Below, one piece after another: positions 1-14,800 of a stretch of 64,000 bases of DNA. The number at the start of each line of letters is the position of its first letter. The first letter of the stretch is position 1. A program made the translations under genes and the position numbers. The stretch is from Amphibalanus amphitrite (Eukaryota > Arthropoda > Thecostraca > Balanomorpha > Balanidae): the NCBI RefSeq assembly GCF_019059575.1, contig NW_024881627.1:372001-436000 (forward strand), in the 5' to 3' direction. The notes beneath the pieces are model-generated. The model made no database searches. It was not told where the DNA came from and saw only the letters and a program-made list of their open reading frames with translations.

Positions 1-2097
1 GTGTTTGATAGATGCTGATTATTTTTGCTGAAATGTGTCGTTAGATATCGTTGCACTCATCTATACAGATGGGCCGGCGTCATGAAGTTACATCGGACAA
101 TGAACGGACAATGAAAAAGATGCAGCAAAAAAAGGCTTTCTTTGGTAGCTTATCTTTTCACGATTAGGAGACTGATGGGAACTATTATTGCTATCACCGT
201 TAGTTCACTTTGTCCGTCACTTGTTCGATTGATATTGGTGACGCCGGCCCGTCGCAGCACCAATTGGTACTGGCGACAGATCTGAGATAGCTCCGGGACT
301 GCTGAGTATGTACGGCGCACGGTACGCCAACTGGTGGACGAGACCAATACACTCAGTCTTTGAGAGAATCAGCGGCGTTTTCTGTATTTCTCCGTTCATC
401 CACTTACCAATAATGGAGTGGTGATGGGCTATGACAATGACTGCTCCAGGTTCGCCACTCACGCTTCCTTCGTGACTGCCCTGCATTCTCCAGCCTGGCA
501 TCATTATTGCGTTGTTAATCGTCATCCACCTCCAACAATACCCACCTTCCGGCTTCCGCGCCTCCCATTTCTCACCATTACCGAGCAGCCGTCTGTGATC
601 GGTCTGAACGGAGCGGGGCTGACCGGCGGCGGCCCCGCGGCGGTCTCCGCTCGTCCCCACACCGTCCCTCGGGACCGGAACGGAACGGCTGACGGAAACG
701 GTCGGCCGGGGCCGCGCCGCTCCCACGTCCGACTCCGAACTGTGCCAGCCGGACGGACCGTTCCCGGTGGGCCGCCCCGCCGCCCGCGCCGGAATCGTTC
801 CCCGGCCGTGGTGGCCGGCCGGTGGCGGCTCGGCGGACGGGCGCGTGCCGACGGTGACGCTGTTTGGTAGCGGTGGTCGGTGACGCTGTCCGGCGGCGGC
901 AGCCGGCGCACGGGGCCGTCCGGACCGGTTCTGGCCATGATTTACCCCTGTTTTGTCGTGACTGTACCGTACTGTTGTATCCTCCGGTGCCGCGATGAGC
1001 GATGTCTGCACTGGCGCGAGCCCAGCGTACTCTGCACAGGTGTGCAGAATGGGAGGAAAGTTGGGTGACAACTTCCGCCACCGAGTCTCAGACGAAGGTG
1101 CTGCCATGCTTGGCTCACAGAATTCAGGCTACTTCGCTGTGAGCGATGAATTGTTCCACGGGCTTGATATTAAAGCCGTACAAGTCTCACAATCGTCCTT
1201 GGCTTTTCCATGGAAACAATAATCCGCTGGTCACCAAATTGATGGGCTTCCTCGCGTCGATTTTCCTTCTTCATAAATTGAAAATAAACCCCGCTGTGTC
1301 TTTTCTTGGAAGAATGTTCAAAAGTATGTTTGCTGACTCCTGGTCCGTGTTTGATTATCGTCGCTACTCTACCGATCGATAGAAAGGTCATTAAAAAGTG
1401 CGTCTCCTTTGTCTATGCGAAACACCCCCGGGCGTATGTGCCCAGGAGGCACGATACGCCACTTTTCGCCACTTCGTAGCAACTAGCATGTCGACATTTT
1501 CGCCACTTACCTAGGTCAGGTGGACATTGGCGTGGCTGTTTGTTCTGATGGACCACTGGGCCGTAATTTGTAGGATTAGACCGGGCGCACAGAGTACCTA
1601 TCCATCACCGTCGTTGTTGGCACACGCTGCCGCGCTGTCAGCGCCTCCGCCACGTCCGTGAACAAACGAGGCCGTCATAACGACCTAGCTAGTTCCAATA
1701 CACAGACGCGTAATTTCGCTGTAACAGCTAGTTCAAAGACAATTGTCGCATAGTTTGCAAAGCTGTAAAGATAAAGGTCGTTTGATCTATAATCGGTCAG
1801 ACCTCAAGTGCTCAATACTTTTTACTTTGTGACTTTGGTACTTGCCGCTGTCGTCAAGTGACATATCGCCATCACCCCATTCGTGTGTGTGCACGGTTAT
1901 TGTGTTTGACAGGGGCTGTGTGAGCGCTGTGGGCCGCGGCTCGGCTGGCTGTGTGGTGCTATGGGCTGTAACATTGACTAGGCTCGTATGGATATCAGTG
2001 GCCGGGGTACCGCGCTGGGGGACGGTTGGTACTCTGCCGACGGGGACTGTATGAGCGCTGAGCGGTCGCCGTCTGGCGGGACGCTCACCGGCGGAGG
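1..2097. other. Gene-free left flank with GC-rich patch
   Basis: No open frame here shows a recognisable domain. A GC-rich block at about 560-950 is open in several frames on both strands, which is what high GC content produces by chance. The overlapping frames share no coding signature. I see no RNA gene. It may include upstream regulatory DNA of the receptor gene that starts at 2098. Confidence 0.5.
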
Positions 2098-3531
2098 ATG
2101 GCCGGCGAGCGGCGTCACTCCAGCCTGCTGCGGCTCAGCCTGGGCACGTGCGGGGTGCTGACACTGACCGGTCTGCACCAGCGGAGCCCCGGGCGCGCCT
2201 GGCGGCTGGCCACGGCGCTGCCGCTCGGCTGCTTTATCGTGCTGCTGCTGACGGCCGCCGCCAGCTACCTGCTCGAACTGCACACCATCTGGGAGGCGCT
2301 GGTGGCCTCCAACGTGCTCAACTTCCTGCTGAAGTCGGGCATCGTGCTGGTGACGTTCGTGGCGCAGCGGGCCGGCCTGCGTCGGCTGCAGGCGCGGCTG
2401 GAGACGCTTGAGGGCAGGGCCGGCCCGCGCGCCGCCGGAGCCGGCATGCTTGACCAGCTGCAGGCCGTCTTCTTCTGGACCCTGGCCATCACTTTCTTCG
2501 TCTTATGGATCTTCTACGAGAGAGCCACCAGTCACGAGCACGAGAACCACTACTTTGTAATCTCCTGGGCGCCGGAGGTGCTGTACAGCCCTCCGTGGAC
2601 GTACGCCAGATACGGGTTCCAGCTGTTTGTCCTCTTCATCGGCACCTGTTTCATGGGCGCCTTCGACAGCTGCTACTTCCTCTGGATGAAGGCGGCGGTC
2701 TTTCATCTGAGGGTGATCAGATCCACGCTGCAGGAATGCTGCCAGAGCCGGGCGACTGATGATTTGGAGGCGGGGTCTGTCCCGAAGACTGCTGCGCGTG
2801 TGGACGGACATCGCTCGTGGACAGGCGACGGTAAGTCTGTCACGGGAACCGACAAGGTGCGGCCTGTGACCGACGGAGCCCCCTCGGCCAACTGGCGACT
2901 GAAGCTGTGGTCCGGTGTGGTCGGCGACCAAAAGGTAACACCCGGTGCAACGCTGTTCCTCACAGCGCCCGCAATCGAGACTCTTCACGACTCGTCCGGA
3001 CAACACGACGGCGGCGACATCTCAGCTACCACACTGCAGGAGCTCAGTGACTACTACGACGATGTCTGTCGCTACGTCACCTCCGTGAACCAGGTGACCG
3101 GCCTGCCGTCGTTTGTCGTCCACGCCAGCACGCTGATCAACATCCTGCTGGACTGCTACCTGGTGCTGCGGCAGGTTCTGCACCTGGACGGCGCCAACAC
3201 GGCGCACGTGCTGTCCTACTCACTGGAGCTGTGTCTGTTCGTGTACCGGCTGTCGGCCTACTCGCTGGGCGGAGACGCGGTGACCCAGGAGTCGGTGGCG
3301 CTGCGCAGACAGCTGCTGGACGTGCCCTGGCGCCGGCTGACGGCGCAGACCAGCCGGCAGCGCGACGAGCTGCTGAGCAAGCTGCAGATGCCGCTGGCCG
3401 TGGAGCCGCTCGGATTCTTCACCATGAAGAAGGGGAACCTGCTGTCGATGACGGGCCTGTTCCTCACCTACTTCGTCATCATCATCCAGATGGTACAGAT
3501 GGCCGGCGTCGACAAAAGCCAACACCCCTGA
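2098..3531 (+). CDS. Gustatory-receptor-like seven-transmembrane chemoreceptor
   Basis: Predicted 477-residue membrane protein, probably a ligand-gated cation channel of the insect-type gustatory/odorant receptor superfamily acting in sensory neurons. Hydrophobic segments lie near residues 37-60, 72-90, 120-141, 176-199, 337-358, 372-393 and 449-469. The last segment carries TYFVIIIQMVQ, which fits the family signature TYhhhhhQF near the C-terminus. The start is the ATG after GCGGAGG, and no better in-frame start precedes the first hydrophobic segment. The family is usually about 400 residues. The excess is a hydrophilic stretch around residues 245-310 that begins with a perfect donor GTAAGT (2831) and ends at an AG (3025). 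Removing these 195 bp keeps the frame, so this may be an unspliced intron and the mature protein may have 412 residues. Sequence divergence is high, so the subfamily is unknown. Confidence 0.8.
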   Translation: MAGERRHSSLLRLSLGTCGVLTLTGLHQRSPGRAWRLATALPLGCFIVLLLTAAASYLLELHTIWEALVASNVLNFLLKSGIVLVTFVAQRAGLRRLQARLETLEGRAGPRAAGAGMLDQLQAVFFWTLAITFFVLWIFYERATSHEHENHYFVISWAPEVLYSPPWTYARYGFQLFVLFIGTCFMGAFDSCYFLWMKAAVFHLRVIRSTLQECCQSRATDDLEAGSVPKTAARVDGHRSWTGDGKSVTGTDKVRPVTDGAPSANWRLKLWSGVVGDQKVTPGATLFLTAPAIETLHDSSGQHDGGDISATTLQELSDYYDDVCRYVTSVNQVTGLPSFVVHASTLINILLDCYLVLRQVLHLDGANTAHVLSYSLELCLFVYRLSAYSLGGDAVTQESVALRRQLLDVPWRRLTAQTSRQRDELLSKLQMPLAVEPLGFFTMKKGNLLSMTGLFLTYFVIIIQMVQMAGVDKSQHP

Positions 3532-3749
3532 AACAGAACTGCATCACAAACTTAGGGTCAAATTCTTAGGTGTATTAGGGTCAAATTTTAGAACATAGAT
3601 CACATATGGACGTGAAATTAGACCTTGTAGTTACAAACATCAAACTCCACTGGCGCAGTTGCATCCCCAGTGCAACCGTCACGTATTTGAAAGCAAGTCC
3701 CACGAGCGAAGTCAAACCTTCACTCGTGTGCAGTTGTGGCCAACGCCTC

Positions 3750-4330
<581 letters not shown>

Positions 4331-4740
4331 CGTCGGTCGGTCGGTCCGTACCGTCCGTCCGTCCGTACCGTCCGTCCGTCCGTCCGTCCGTCCGTCCGTC
4401 CGTCCGTCCGTCCGTCCGTCCGTCCGTCCGTCCGTCCGTCCGTCCGTCCGTCCGTCCGTCCGTCCGTCCGTCCGTCCGTCCGTCCGTCCGTCCGTCCGTC
4501 CGTCCGTCCGTCCGTCCGTCCGTCCGTCCGTCCGTCCGTCCGTCCGTCCGTACCGTCTGTCCGTCTGTCCGTCCGTCCGTCCGTCCGTCCGTCCGTCCGT
4601 CCGTCCGTCCGTCCGTCCGTCCGTCCGTCCGTCCGTACCGTCTGTCCGTCTGTCCGTCCGTCCGTCCGTCCGTCGGTCGGTCGGTCGGTCCGTCCGTCCG
4701 TCCGTACCGTCGGTAGGTCGGTCCGTCCGTCTGTCCGTCA
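4331..4740. repeat. (CCGT)n tetranucleotide microsatellite
   Basis: About 400 bp of GTCC tetranucleotide repeat with interruptions (GTACC, TCTGT and GGTC variants) concentrated towards both ends. The RPSVRPSV frames across it are artefacts. Confidence 0.97.
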
Positions 4741-5319
4741 GGCAGCTGGCGCGGGTCGCCGAGCCGGTATCTGTGTCAGTACTTGCAGCCTAACAGTGCG
4801 CCGAGACGTTAGACGGCCACTGATACACTAAGTGCTGGCATCAGTGACAGAACCGGGTCTCCGTCTCCGTTATGGCTACTCGAGTGTCGTAACGTCACAG
4901 TCCATTGAGGCGTGTGAGCTCGGGTATATAGGTGCAATTGCTTATTGGGAACGTAAGCATAAAATCAACTAGAAAATAGAAATGGCCAAGGCGTGGAAGT
5001 GCCGCATCGTGTCCAGTCCCACTTTCTGAACGTTTAGTTTTACCGCCCAACGATACATCGAACGGTAAAAGAATATATTTTTTCGTCTTTAACCGGCCAG
5101 CTTCGGCAGTGGCTTGGTTTGACAACGGCTTTTGCGTATTGACGTAAACTGGCCATCGCCGTCTGCCCGGCGTGGTGACTGTCAACATCAGCGCGATGCG
5201 CGCTGTTTGCTGTCGGGCCGTCCGTCCGTCTGTTTTTGTCGCACCTGACCGCGGCCGGGTCCTGCGGTTACCAATACCCACCCGTCCCCGCGCGGTGGGT
5301 ATGTGTGTCGACTGCGCCA

Positions 5320-5955
5320 GAGGGCTGTTCACGACGTCGGTTTATCCCGTTTAATAAACCGTAAACATGTTTATTTTTTGAAGGACCAATCAGCGTCGAC
5401 CTGATCCTGACGTCACATCTCATCAATGACGTCAGACCTCCGCCGTAAACCGTTTATGCGGTTGATGCCTCAGAGCATCAACATGGCGCGTAAACGCGTT
5501 TATGTGACAATGATGGCGATGTGCGGCAAACTCGTGAGGCGAGTTGTGAGTTAGGAAAATTGAATTCGGACAGTTCAGGGGTTGGTAGGTGGGTAAATGA
5601 TTTTCAAAATAACTCTGTACGGGTTGCAGAGGACTGGAATGGGAGGTTTTATTATTTCATTGTAATTATGACCTATTTTGAGCATCGTTCTCTGCTAACC
5701 AGCGTCTAGCGTCGTGGGTATTTTGTGATGAAAACTGTCCTTATTCTTGCAATATGTCATGATATGGGACATATTTCCATCAGATCATCTTTTCTTTGCA
5801 CCTTTTACAGCATCTTCTCAACTGCTTATTAGTTGTCACTGTTTAAGTAAACACTCGTGTTTCGTAAACGTAAACGCCGTGTGACGTCACAGCCGGGAAC
5901 GTGCCCCGAGGGCAGTTTATGTAAACCACATAAACCGACGTCGTGAACAGCCCTC
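5320..5955. mobile_element. 636-bp MITE-like element with ~26-bp terminal inverted repeats
   Basis: The left end GAGGGCTGTTCACGACGTC is mirrored at the right end (5930-5955) as an inverted copy of about 26 bp. Related GTTTA/TAAAC-rich sequence lies inside both ends. There is no coding capacity. I could not find a convincing target-site duplication, so the superfamily is open. The element carries three perfect TGACGTCA palindromes. Confidence 0.75.
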
Positions 5956-6081
5956 AGGTGTCGGTCGGACGGCGCGTGGCCACTCTGTGCCCAGCCACCC
6001 AGTTTGGGGCGGTCAGCGGACCCGCTCAGCTGTGACGTCATAACCGACCGTGACGTCATCACCTGGTCAACCGTGACGTCA
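5408..6081. promoter_or_regulatory. Cluster of six TGACGTCA (CRE-type) octamers
   Basis: Perfect TGACGTCA palindromes start at 5408, 5427, 5882, 6033, 6051 and 6074. Three lie in the inverted-repeat element and three just outside it. The octamer is the classical binding site for CREB/ATF bZIP factors. Function here is inference; the nearest recognised genes are several kb away. Confidence 0.5.
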
Positions 6082-6184
6082 TACTGTATGTGGTTTCAGG
6101 AGAGAATTAGTGCGAGACAATAGTTTAAAACATGAAGGAATCCTACTGGAATTGCAGTCACCTAAAATGTAGGCGATTTTTCTG

Positions 6185-6950
6185 CTGTGTTGCCGTCTCC
6201 ACGTTTTGGTGATATCTCCCCTACTGTTTATTGCAGTCTCCATTTATGTTTATACCTACCATCTCTACTGTGTTGCAGTCTCCATGCATGTTGATATCTC
6301 TCTAAGTTATGTGTTACAGTCTCCATGTGTATTGGTGTTATCTTTCTTCTGTGTGTTGCAGTCTTTATATATTGGGGGTTTCTCTCTACTTTGTATTGTA
6401 GTCTCGAAATGTTTGGTGATATCTCTACCGTGTGTTGCAGTCTCCGTATGTGTTGGTGATATCTCTGTACTGTGTGTTGCAGTCTCCATTTCTGTTGGTG
6501 ATATCTCTGTACCTACTGTGTGTTGCAGTCTCCATTTCTGTTGGTGATATGTACCTACTGTGTGTTGCAGTCTCCATTTCTGTTGGTGATATGTACCTAC
6601 TGTGTTCTGTTGGTGATATCTCTCTACCGTGTGTTGCAGTCCTCATATGAATTGTTGGTACTTCCCTACTGTTTACTGTTTTCTTCCATACGGTGTGCTG
6701 CAGTCTCCATGTATATTGGTGATATCTCTGCACTGTGTCTTGCAGTCTCCATATGTGTTGGTGTTATCTTTCTACTGTGCGTTGCAGTCTCCACATATGT
6801 TAGTGATATCTCTCTACTGTGTGCTGCAGTCCCATTACATTGGGGGTTTCTCTCTACTGTGTATGAAAGTCTCCAAATGTTTGGTGATATCTCTCTACCG
6901 TTTGTTGCAGTCTCCATATTTGTTGGTGATATATCTACCTACTGTGGTAT
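6185..6950. repeat. ~42-bp minisatellite, about 18 degenerate copies
   Basis: Repeated unit reads roughly TGTGTTGCAGTCTCC, then a variable segment, then TTGGTGATATCTCTCTAC. Copies vary by substitutions and small indels, and some are truncated. Each copy holds a pyrimidine-rich stretch followed by TTGCAG, so the array presents many 3'-splice-site-like sequences on the plus strand. No exon of a recognised gene adjoins it. Confidence 0.92.
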
Positions 6951-9900
6951 GTTTATTCGGTTGACCTGTGCAGTAAAAAATTGTGTTGTGTACCTATTGG
7001 TTATTTGTGTTCTTTGGTGAAAGTTGTTTGATGTGAAACAGTAACCGTTGCGTTTTTCTGTCTTTGTTATGGGCACTGCCCTTGAGTCCTTCAGTGGATA
7101 GTGTGTTTAATGTTTCCTTTTCTTTAATATTGCTGACATGTCGACTCCCTTTTTCACTTCCATTGTTGGTTCGGCCAAAAGCTTCTGCGTGTTTGACAGT
7201 TTTAGAGATGTAGCTTGTCAGCTTCCTTTTCGTATTTGCCCGGGTCGTGGTGTAGGTCGCAGGCGACAACGGTCTGCCCTTACGTCACTTACCCTCGGCG
7301 CACTCAGGCAGTGTTTGGGTTTACAGAGGGGATGAGCGACTGTTCGCCCGTCATCCGTCTTCTCGGGAGAGTCGTGTCAGCGTGGACACTGGCACATCCC
7401 GCCGACCGGTCTCGGCCGGACCGGACAAATTCATTACTTATCCCGACACCCCGGCGCGGACGCGGATGGGGGAGGGGAGGGGGAGGGTAGGATAGGGTCG
7501 GACGGACGGTACTGGATGCCTGTTTGGAGGGTGGGGCAGGCCGGAGGGGTGCTGAGCACGGCCGAGTAGAAGGCAGGTGGGATGGGAGGTGTAGGCACCG
7601 GGCCCAGCCCAGTGTTTGCTGTTCTCAGCCACCACTGTTACCAGAAGCTGCCCAAAACGGCACGCACCTGACCCTCAGAGAATGGAGCACCGGTCATCCG
7701 CCGACCAGCAGCTTTGTGACCGTGTCTGAGCAGTGTTTGCACGCGCGACGCACGAGCGCCCGGCACGGTGGACTATTGTCCCGCGTCACGGGGACAATGA
7801 GAGGTTAGCTGTCCGGGCAGCTAGTGGTCAGATAGGTGACAGCGGCGATGGGATGCGAGCGAGCGCGACACGTAGTCAAACATTTAACGTGTCACCGTGA
7901 CAAACGGTGGGTATGGAAAGGAAGCAAGGAAGAATATTACGTAGATCCCTGTTATAACTCAGCCTGAGGGGTGCTTAAAATCGCTGCGGGCCTTCACTAT
8001 GATGAAATGAAAAGGAACGACGAATAGTGCGAAAGTAAATTTTACGAGTGAATACAGGCACGTTCCTTAGAATTGGTCGTCACCGTCCCAATAAGATGGG
8101 TGGTCTATCATAATAACATTTTCACTCATCAATAAACGTACGAATGTTTTGCACCAGAAGATGTTTCATGAAGTTCTAGCTAGAAAGGGGCAGAAATATT
8201 GATATTATGTTCTCTCATTCCTTTCCTTTATATTCCAATATTGTGTTTTCATCATTGAACTTTCGAAGCTCATTTTGGTAACATAGTTGATCATACCCGT
8301 TTTAAAAGTTTGGCGATGGACACACAACTTTAATCGCGACCACAGCTTCGATACCATGCTGCAAGTGTTTGAGCCGCATGCATCACTGCCGACTCCGGCC
8401 GCGGCTCGTACCGTCTGTATCAGACGGTAGGTATGCTGCTCCTACCGGTTCATCGCTCAGTTTTGAGGCCGAGTGGCGCAGTCCGTGTGAACAGTACGTG
8501 GGAGCCGGCCGGCTGAATGATGAGGGCTGATGAACAGTTCATGGCGGCGACGGATCCACGTGGCTTATTCACGAACGAATGGCGGGACGATGGCATGGGG
8601 CCTCGCAGCGAAGTGTCTAAGCTTCAACCGAGCAGCGAATAGTTCAACGGAACAACGGAGCATTGTGAAGTGAACGATATACCTATTTTTAATGGCAAAG
8701 TTAGGAACGCAGACGGTTTGAGGAAATTCACGAAGAAATTGTGTGCTTCATAGGGTTTTCATTGAAACCTTATCTTACACACATCAGTTCTGAAAAGTTA
8801 TAATCAACAACCTCACGTCTTCTGATCCATGACACTATGAGCGCGTCTGACCCCGAAAAGCCGCAGGGTTAGGGGGTTACCAGACACAGCCACTAGTTCA
8901 GCTGCTCAGGGAAGGCTGCAGTCGTTTCGCCTCTCTGCGGCCCGCGGATCGGCCTCGGGTCGGCACATCCGCCGGCTCTGCGGCGGACGGTGCCCCCGTT
9001 GCGGATCGGGTTATCACCGGAAGATCCGGCGTCCGACCCGGCTGCAGCCGTGACGCCTCCCGTGACCCGTGCCGTCACCGACACCCGGCAGTGGGTTGAT
9101 CTGTCGGCGGGGTGACGGGCGCCGCCGGGGTCAGCGCCGCGGGCGGACTGCAGGGCTGCAGGGTGGCTGCGGAGGATCCCATGACGCAGGGTCGCAGGTT
9201 TGAGCAGTAGCGAGCCTGTCAAGGACACGGGATAGGCCTTGGAGTCGGCAGATGGGGCCTATTTATGGCTGCACCGCAGACGGATGCATGCACCCAGTGG
9301 AGCCCCATTGTGGTCGGTTAGAACCCCGCACGGAACCCACTGGGGCCTCGACTCAACTAACTATTGACGGCAGGAGAATGTACGGCATTGTTTCTGACAG
9401 GAGGCTTTCGTGTCGTCCCAGCTCGTGTTCGTGCATGGACCCATTGTGATGGAACAAAATAATGCTATCAATCTGGATATTTGCTCCATTAGACGCTTGT
9501 GTATGCATATACTTTCACAGCAGCACGTCAGCTATGGTAAGGTTGCAATGAAATTCGCAGAGTTTCGCAATGATCGCTTTGAAATGTGGCTGATAGAGTC
9601 TATTGTTTGACGTGTAGAGGAAGCACTGATATATTACGTTTCTTGCACGAACTAATATACGTACAATTTCGTGCATATAATAATAATTGTATAAGTAGTG
9701 GAGTAACGTCCTTTTTGGTTTCCCATGGTGATTATAATTTGTGTTCATTTCTTCAATCGTCGTTCATTTTATCACTTTTCTTCAGCACTTAAATTATAGT
9801 GCTTTAACTTGTCATCAAAATTGGTCCTTCCCACCAATAAATCCTCGACCCATTAGGCTCAAATTTGTCTTATGCTCATCCTCAGCCATCTGGTTTTGGC

Positions 9901-10480
9901 CAGTTCCCAGCGCGCCTTCCGTTCTGTTCTGAGTACGCCCATCAATTAGTCAGGAGCTGTCGCCGTGGGCACGGCTGGTGGCTTATCCCTGCTGCGATAA
10001 CCGTCCGGCTCGCGCCCAGCCGGGCCGTCCCCCTCTGGCCGAGAGTGGCCCCCACCGCTCGTAATCGTCGCCGGCAGCCGGGGGACACGGCACGGGCCCG
10101 GCCCGGCCCGGGGGATACGGCACGGGTCCGGCCCGGTCCGGGCGTCAGGGGCAGCACGCGCCACCGGAGCCCGGCGCGACGCGTCCCTGAGCCATTGACG
10201 GGGGTGTTGATACGATTACCCATCGGCCGGCCCCCCGCGGAGTGGCTGACAAGTTTGGCGAGGGGACGACGGGAGAGGGCGGGGAGGAGGGAGGGGACCT
10301 GTCTGGGATCCGCCCAGGATCTGCGAGGACTCGTGGCTGCTGGCACGGTCCAGGTGTGCTCGAAAAGCTGGATCAGATCAGCAGCGGGGTAAACTTAAAA
10401 CTAGATAATTCATGACATCAGAAAATGTGGACGAAGACGTTGGAGGCTGAACGGAGAAGAGGAGAGATACACGACAGAGA
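6951..10480. other. Gene-free spacer
   Basis: I see no exon with a recognisable product. GC-rich stretches at about 8,900-9,230 and 9,950-10,350 are open in several frames on both strands, with no domain and no consistent splice pattern. AT-rich DNA at about 7,900-8,350 has no features. Confidence 0.5.
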
Positions 10481-10483
10481 ACG

Positions 10484-11836
<1,353 letters not shown>

Positions 11837-14800
11837 ATGCCGACAGGAGTGGAGCGCCAGCCGCCGGTGGCCGCCTCGGCCGCGGGCCCAGCGGCGGCGG
11901 GACAGCACATCAAGCCATCCCACTTCTGGTCCTCGTCGTTCGCGCCTCCGTCCGACTACTGGGACCACTCCCAGTCGCACAGTCTGCTGGAGATCGAGAC
12001 GCTGTCGGTGAGCGACCCGCGCGGCGCCGGCTACGCCAGCCTGCCGCCGGCCAGCGTCCGACCCGCCCAGACCCTGGAGCGCGCCTCAAAGTCGTCCAGC
12101 CTCAAACGGCTCTGCGGTAAGGGTGTGACGAGGATGGGCTCCTACCTGGAGACGCTGCACCGTTCGGCGCGGATCGCCGACATCCCGGAGAGCGCCGAGG
12201 AGGGCTCCGAGGAGGTGGCCGGCGCGGAGGGGACGCCGGTGCGCGCGCCTCCGCCGCCGCGGGTCACCGGCCGGCGGCAGGGCAGGGCGCCGCTGCGGAC
12301 CGCGTTCGGAGGTGTCGCCGACGGTCCTCCGGCGGTACCGGCGGGCGGAGGTTCTCCGACAGGACAGGAGCCGAGCAGCTCGGACGAGTCCTCTGAGGAC
12401 AACAGCCAGGGCGCCGGGAGGTCGCCGGTGCCGTCCTCGCACATCTACATCGACATGCCGCCGCGGCGGCGGGCCGCCCCCGCCTGGAACTGCGCCTCAG
12501 GTGAGGGCGGTGTGCCGTCATAACTGGGACCGCAGGGACACCGGTGGGGTCATCTTCCCTCCCGACGAACAAACATCGGTGTTTTAGAGAGCCACCCAAT
12601 CTTAGTAACATATATCGACTTTGGTGCCGAGCTGCATGGAAGCTTTCTTCCGCATTGCAGTAAACTGAATGCATAAATTACATCAACAATAAGAAAGGAG
12701 GAAGTTATCACAATGCGCTAAGTGGTTAACGTTTACAAAAGTGAGTTAAAGGTAGTGTGCCAGCTTTCTTGGACCGTATGGAGTTAATGGCCCAGATAAG
12801 GAGAACCGGATTTTTAGAACTTATCCATACCTTCAAAACTCATGGAAACGTCTTAAATTCTTCAAATTTTGAGTAGGCCCCAGTGCGAAATTCGCCCCGA
12901 CGGGTTGTCGGTCGTACCCCAACCACATTTCACACCACTATGAACAATAAATGCACACACTGAAATCGCTATTACCGATATGCTCATCCAATCAAGTTTC
13001 GATAAACCCGTTCATCATCATCTCCTGCGGTTTCGAACACGCCTGTTAGGTGGCTTCTGATGCTCGTCGAGGTCGGAATTTCCAAATACGCGTGGTGCGT
13101 CGGGCCGCGCGCTCTGACTTCGGCCAAGAAAAATGCGTCAGCTGATCATTGTCATTTCTGCCACTTGCGTGTGGTGAAATGGGGTCATAACTTATAAGAC
13201 GGCTTTTTCATATCAATTATTTTACATAAAATCATATTTCAAACCATAAATAATGTTCGACAGCCAAATAAAAGAAACAATACCAATACGGGCTTACAGT
13301 TTAAGGCTCGACATTGTGTTGTCTACGATTAGACAGCTGATAACTCATTCCCGTACATCGTATGGTCGTAACACTATAATGACCTTTGCTTATTGTCACA
13401 AGTGCGCCGCATTCGCGATTGTTGCCCGACGCCTGTTTGCAGGTGAGCCCACTACAGTTGTTATCAGGGTTGTATACCAATCAAGTCGATTGAATTGATT
13501 GATTTGTTTCAACGCATATTTTGAGTTGATTGGATTGAGTCGATTGACTTTTCGAGATGACTGGTTGACTGACTCGTTTGACTTTAGCGACTGGTTGACT
13601 GATTTGATTCCCAAAAATTAGAGTGACTCGTATGATTGAGTCGATTGAATGGAAAGTTCAAATGTTTTAGTTGACGAAAAATAATGACACCAATTGATGA
13701 CATCAAAGATCACAAAACTACACTGAAAACTGCTTGTCATCACAACTGCAAAATGGGGTACATGGCCAAATAAAGAACAGGGCCTAAACATGAACAGCCA
13801 ACTTTGACTTTCAACTGCAATAACTGCTCCAATCCTGGTGATAGAACTTTTCGATGCACCTACCTACCTTTCTGCACTCAGCAGGAAACTTTTTTTTAAA
13901 ATCCAGATGATAAAGTGCAAGGCCCTATATACTAATAAAGTGTGATTAATTAATAATTCACATCTCCACATCTCCTCAGAAACAACCCACTGAACTCTAT
14001 AAATATCTGAAACCCTGAAACCCCTACAAAAATAACTGAAACAAAAGCGCCGTTTTCGTCTCGCTAATTACGTTTCTGTACCTAATTAATAGCTAATTTG
14101 CTGCATTGTTTAATTTGCAGCAGAACGTTTGTTGATCCTTTTCTCCTGAGAGCCTAAGCATAACATATTTGATATATTTCATTTTCCTTAAAATATTTTA
14201 CCGAATATTATTAAGTGGTTTTATTTCAAATGAAATAATAATTGAAACGAAATTGGTGTTGTACAACCGATTTATTTTATGATGATCTACCATACTACAT
14301 GATAATCAATGACGTCATCTTACCAAAAAATCAAAAGACGTAGAATAAGGATTTATAAAAGGCTAGCATACTTATTGGCAAAACGTTTTCTCGCACCGTG
14401 CCGTTTTCGCGTTTTAATTTTCCTCGTTCCTGCTTCCTTTGTCCTTAACTTATCCTGTGGTTCCAGAGTCCCTGTCCTCTCCATTTCCTTTTAAATATAT
14501 TTTTAATCCTCATCCCTATCCCCCAGTCCTAACAGTTTCAAAATTTGTATTGCAATAATTTTTTTTTTTTGAATTCTTCACATAGGTACCTAGCATTGAC
14601 ATGCCACGTTCAGAGTCGTGGACCGCTAAATACTTCAAATATCTTCTTTCTTAATCTGACAACATCCCACGTCTCAAATGCACATTGTGTGGAAAGATTT
14701 TTCAGGCTGCCCGTCAGTCTCTGTCTAACCGAAACCGTCACATGCAGCCTGCAGGTAAGATATTTATTTCTATTTCCCTATGGTTAATATGTTATTTATG

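Noticed and set aside
217-1107. Overlapping frames of 296, 167, 150 and 138 codons in the GC-rich left end
   Set aside because: Open on both strands by base composition; Arg/Pro/Gly-rich with no domain, splice consistency or start context.
6206-7020. Cys/Val/Ser-rich frames of 113, 111 and 166 codons
   Set aside because: They are translations of the ~42-bp minisatellite in several frames.
14309-14787. Identical small frames of 61 and 80 codons in both hAT copies as genes
   Set aside because: Their identity reflects recent element copying. The frames do not match the BED reading frame and have no recognisable product.
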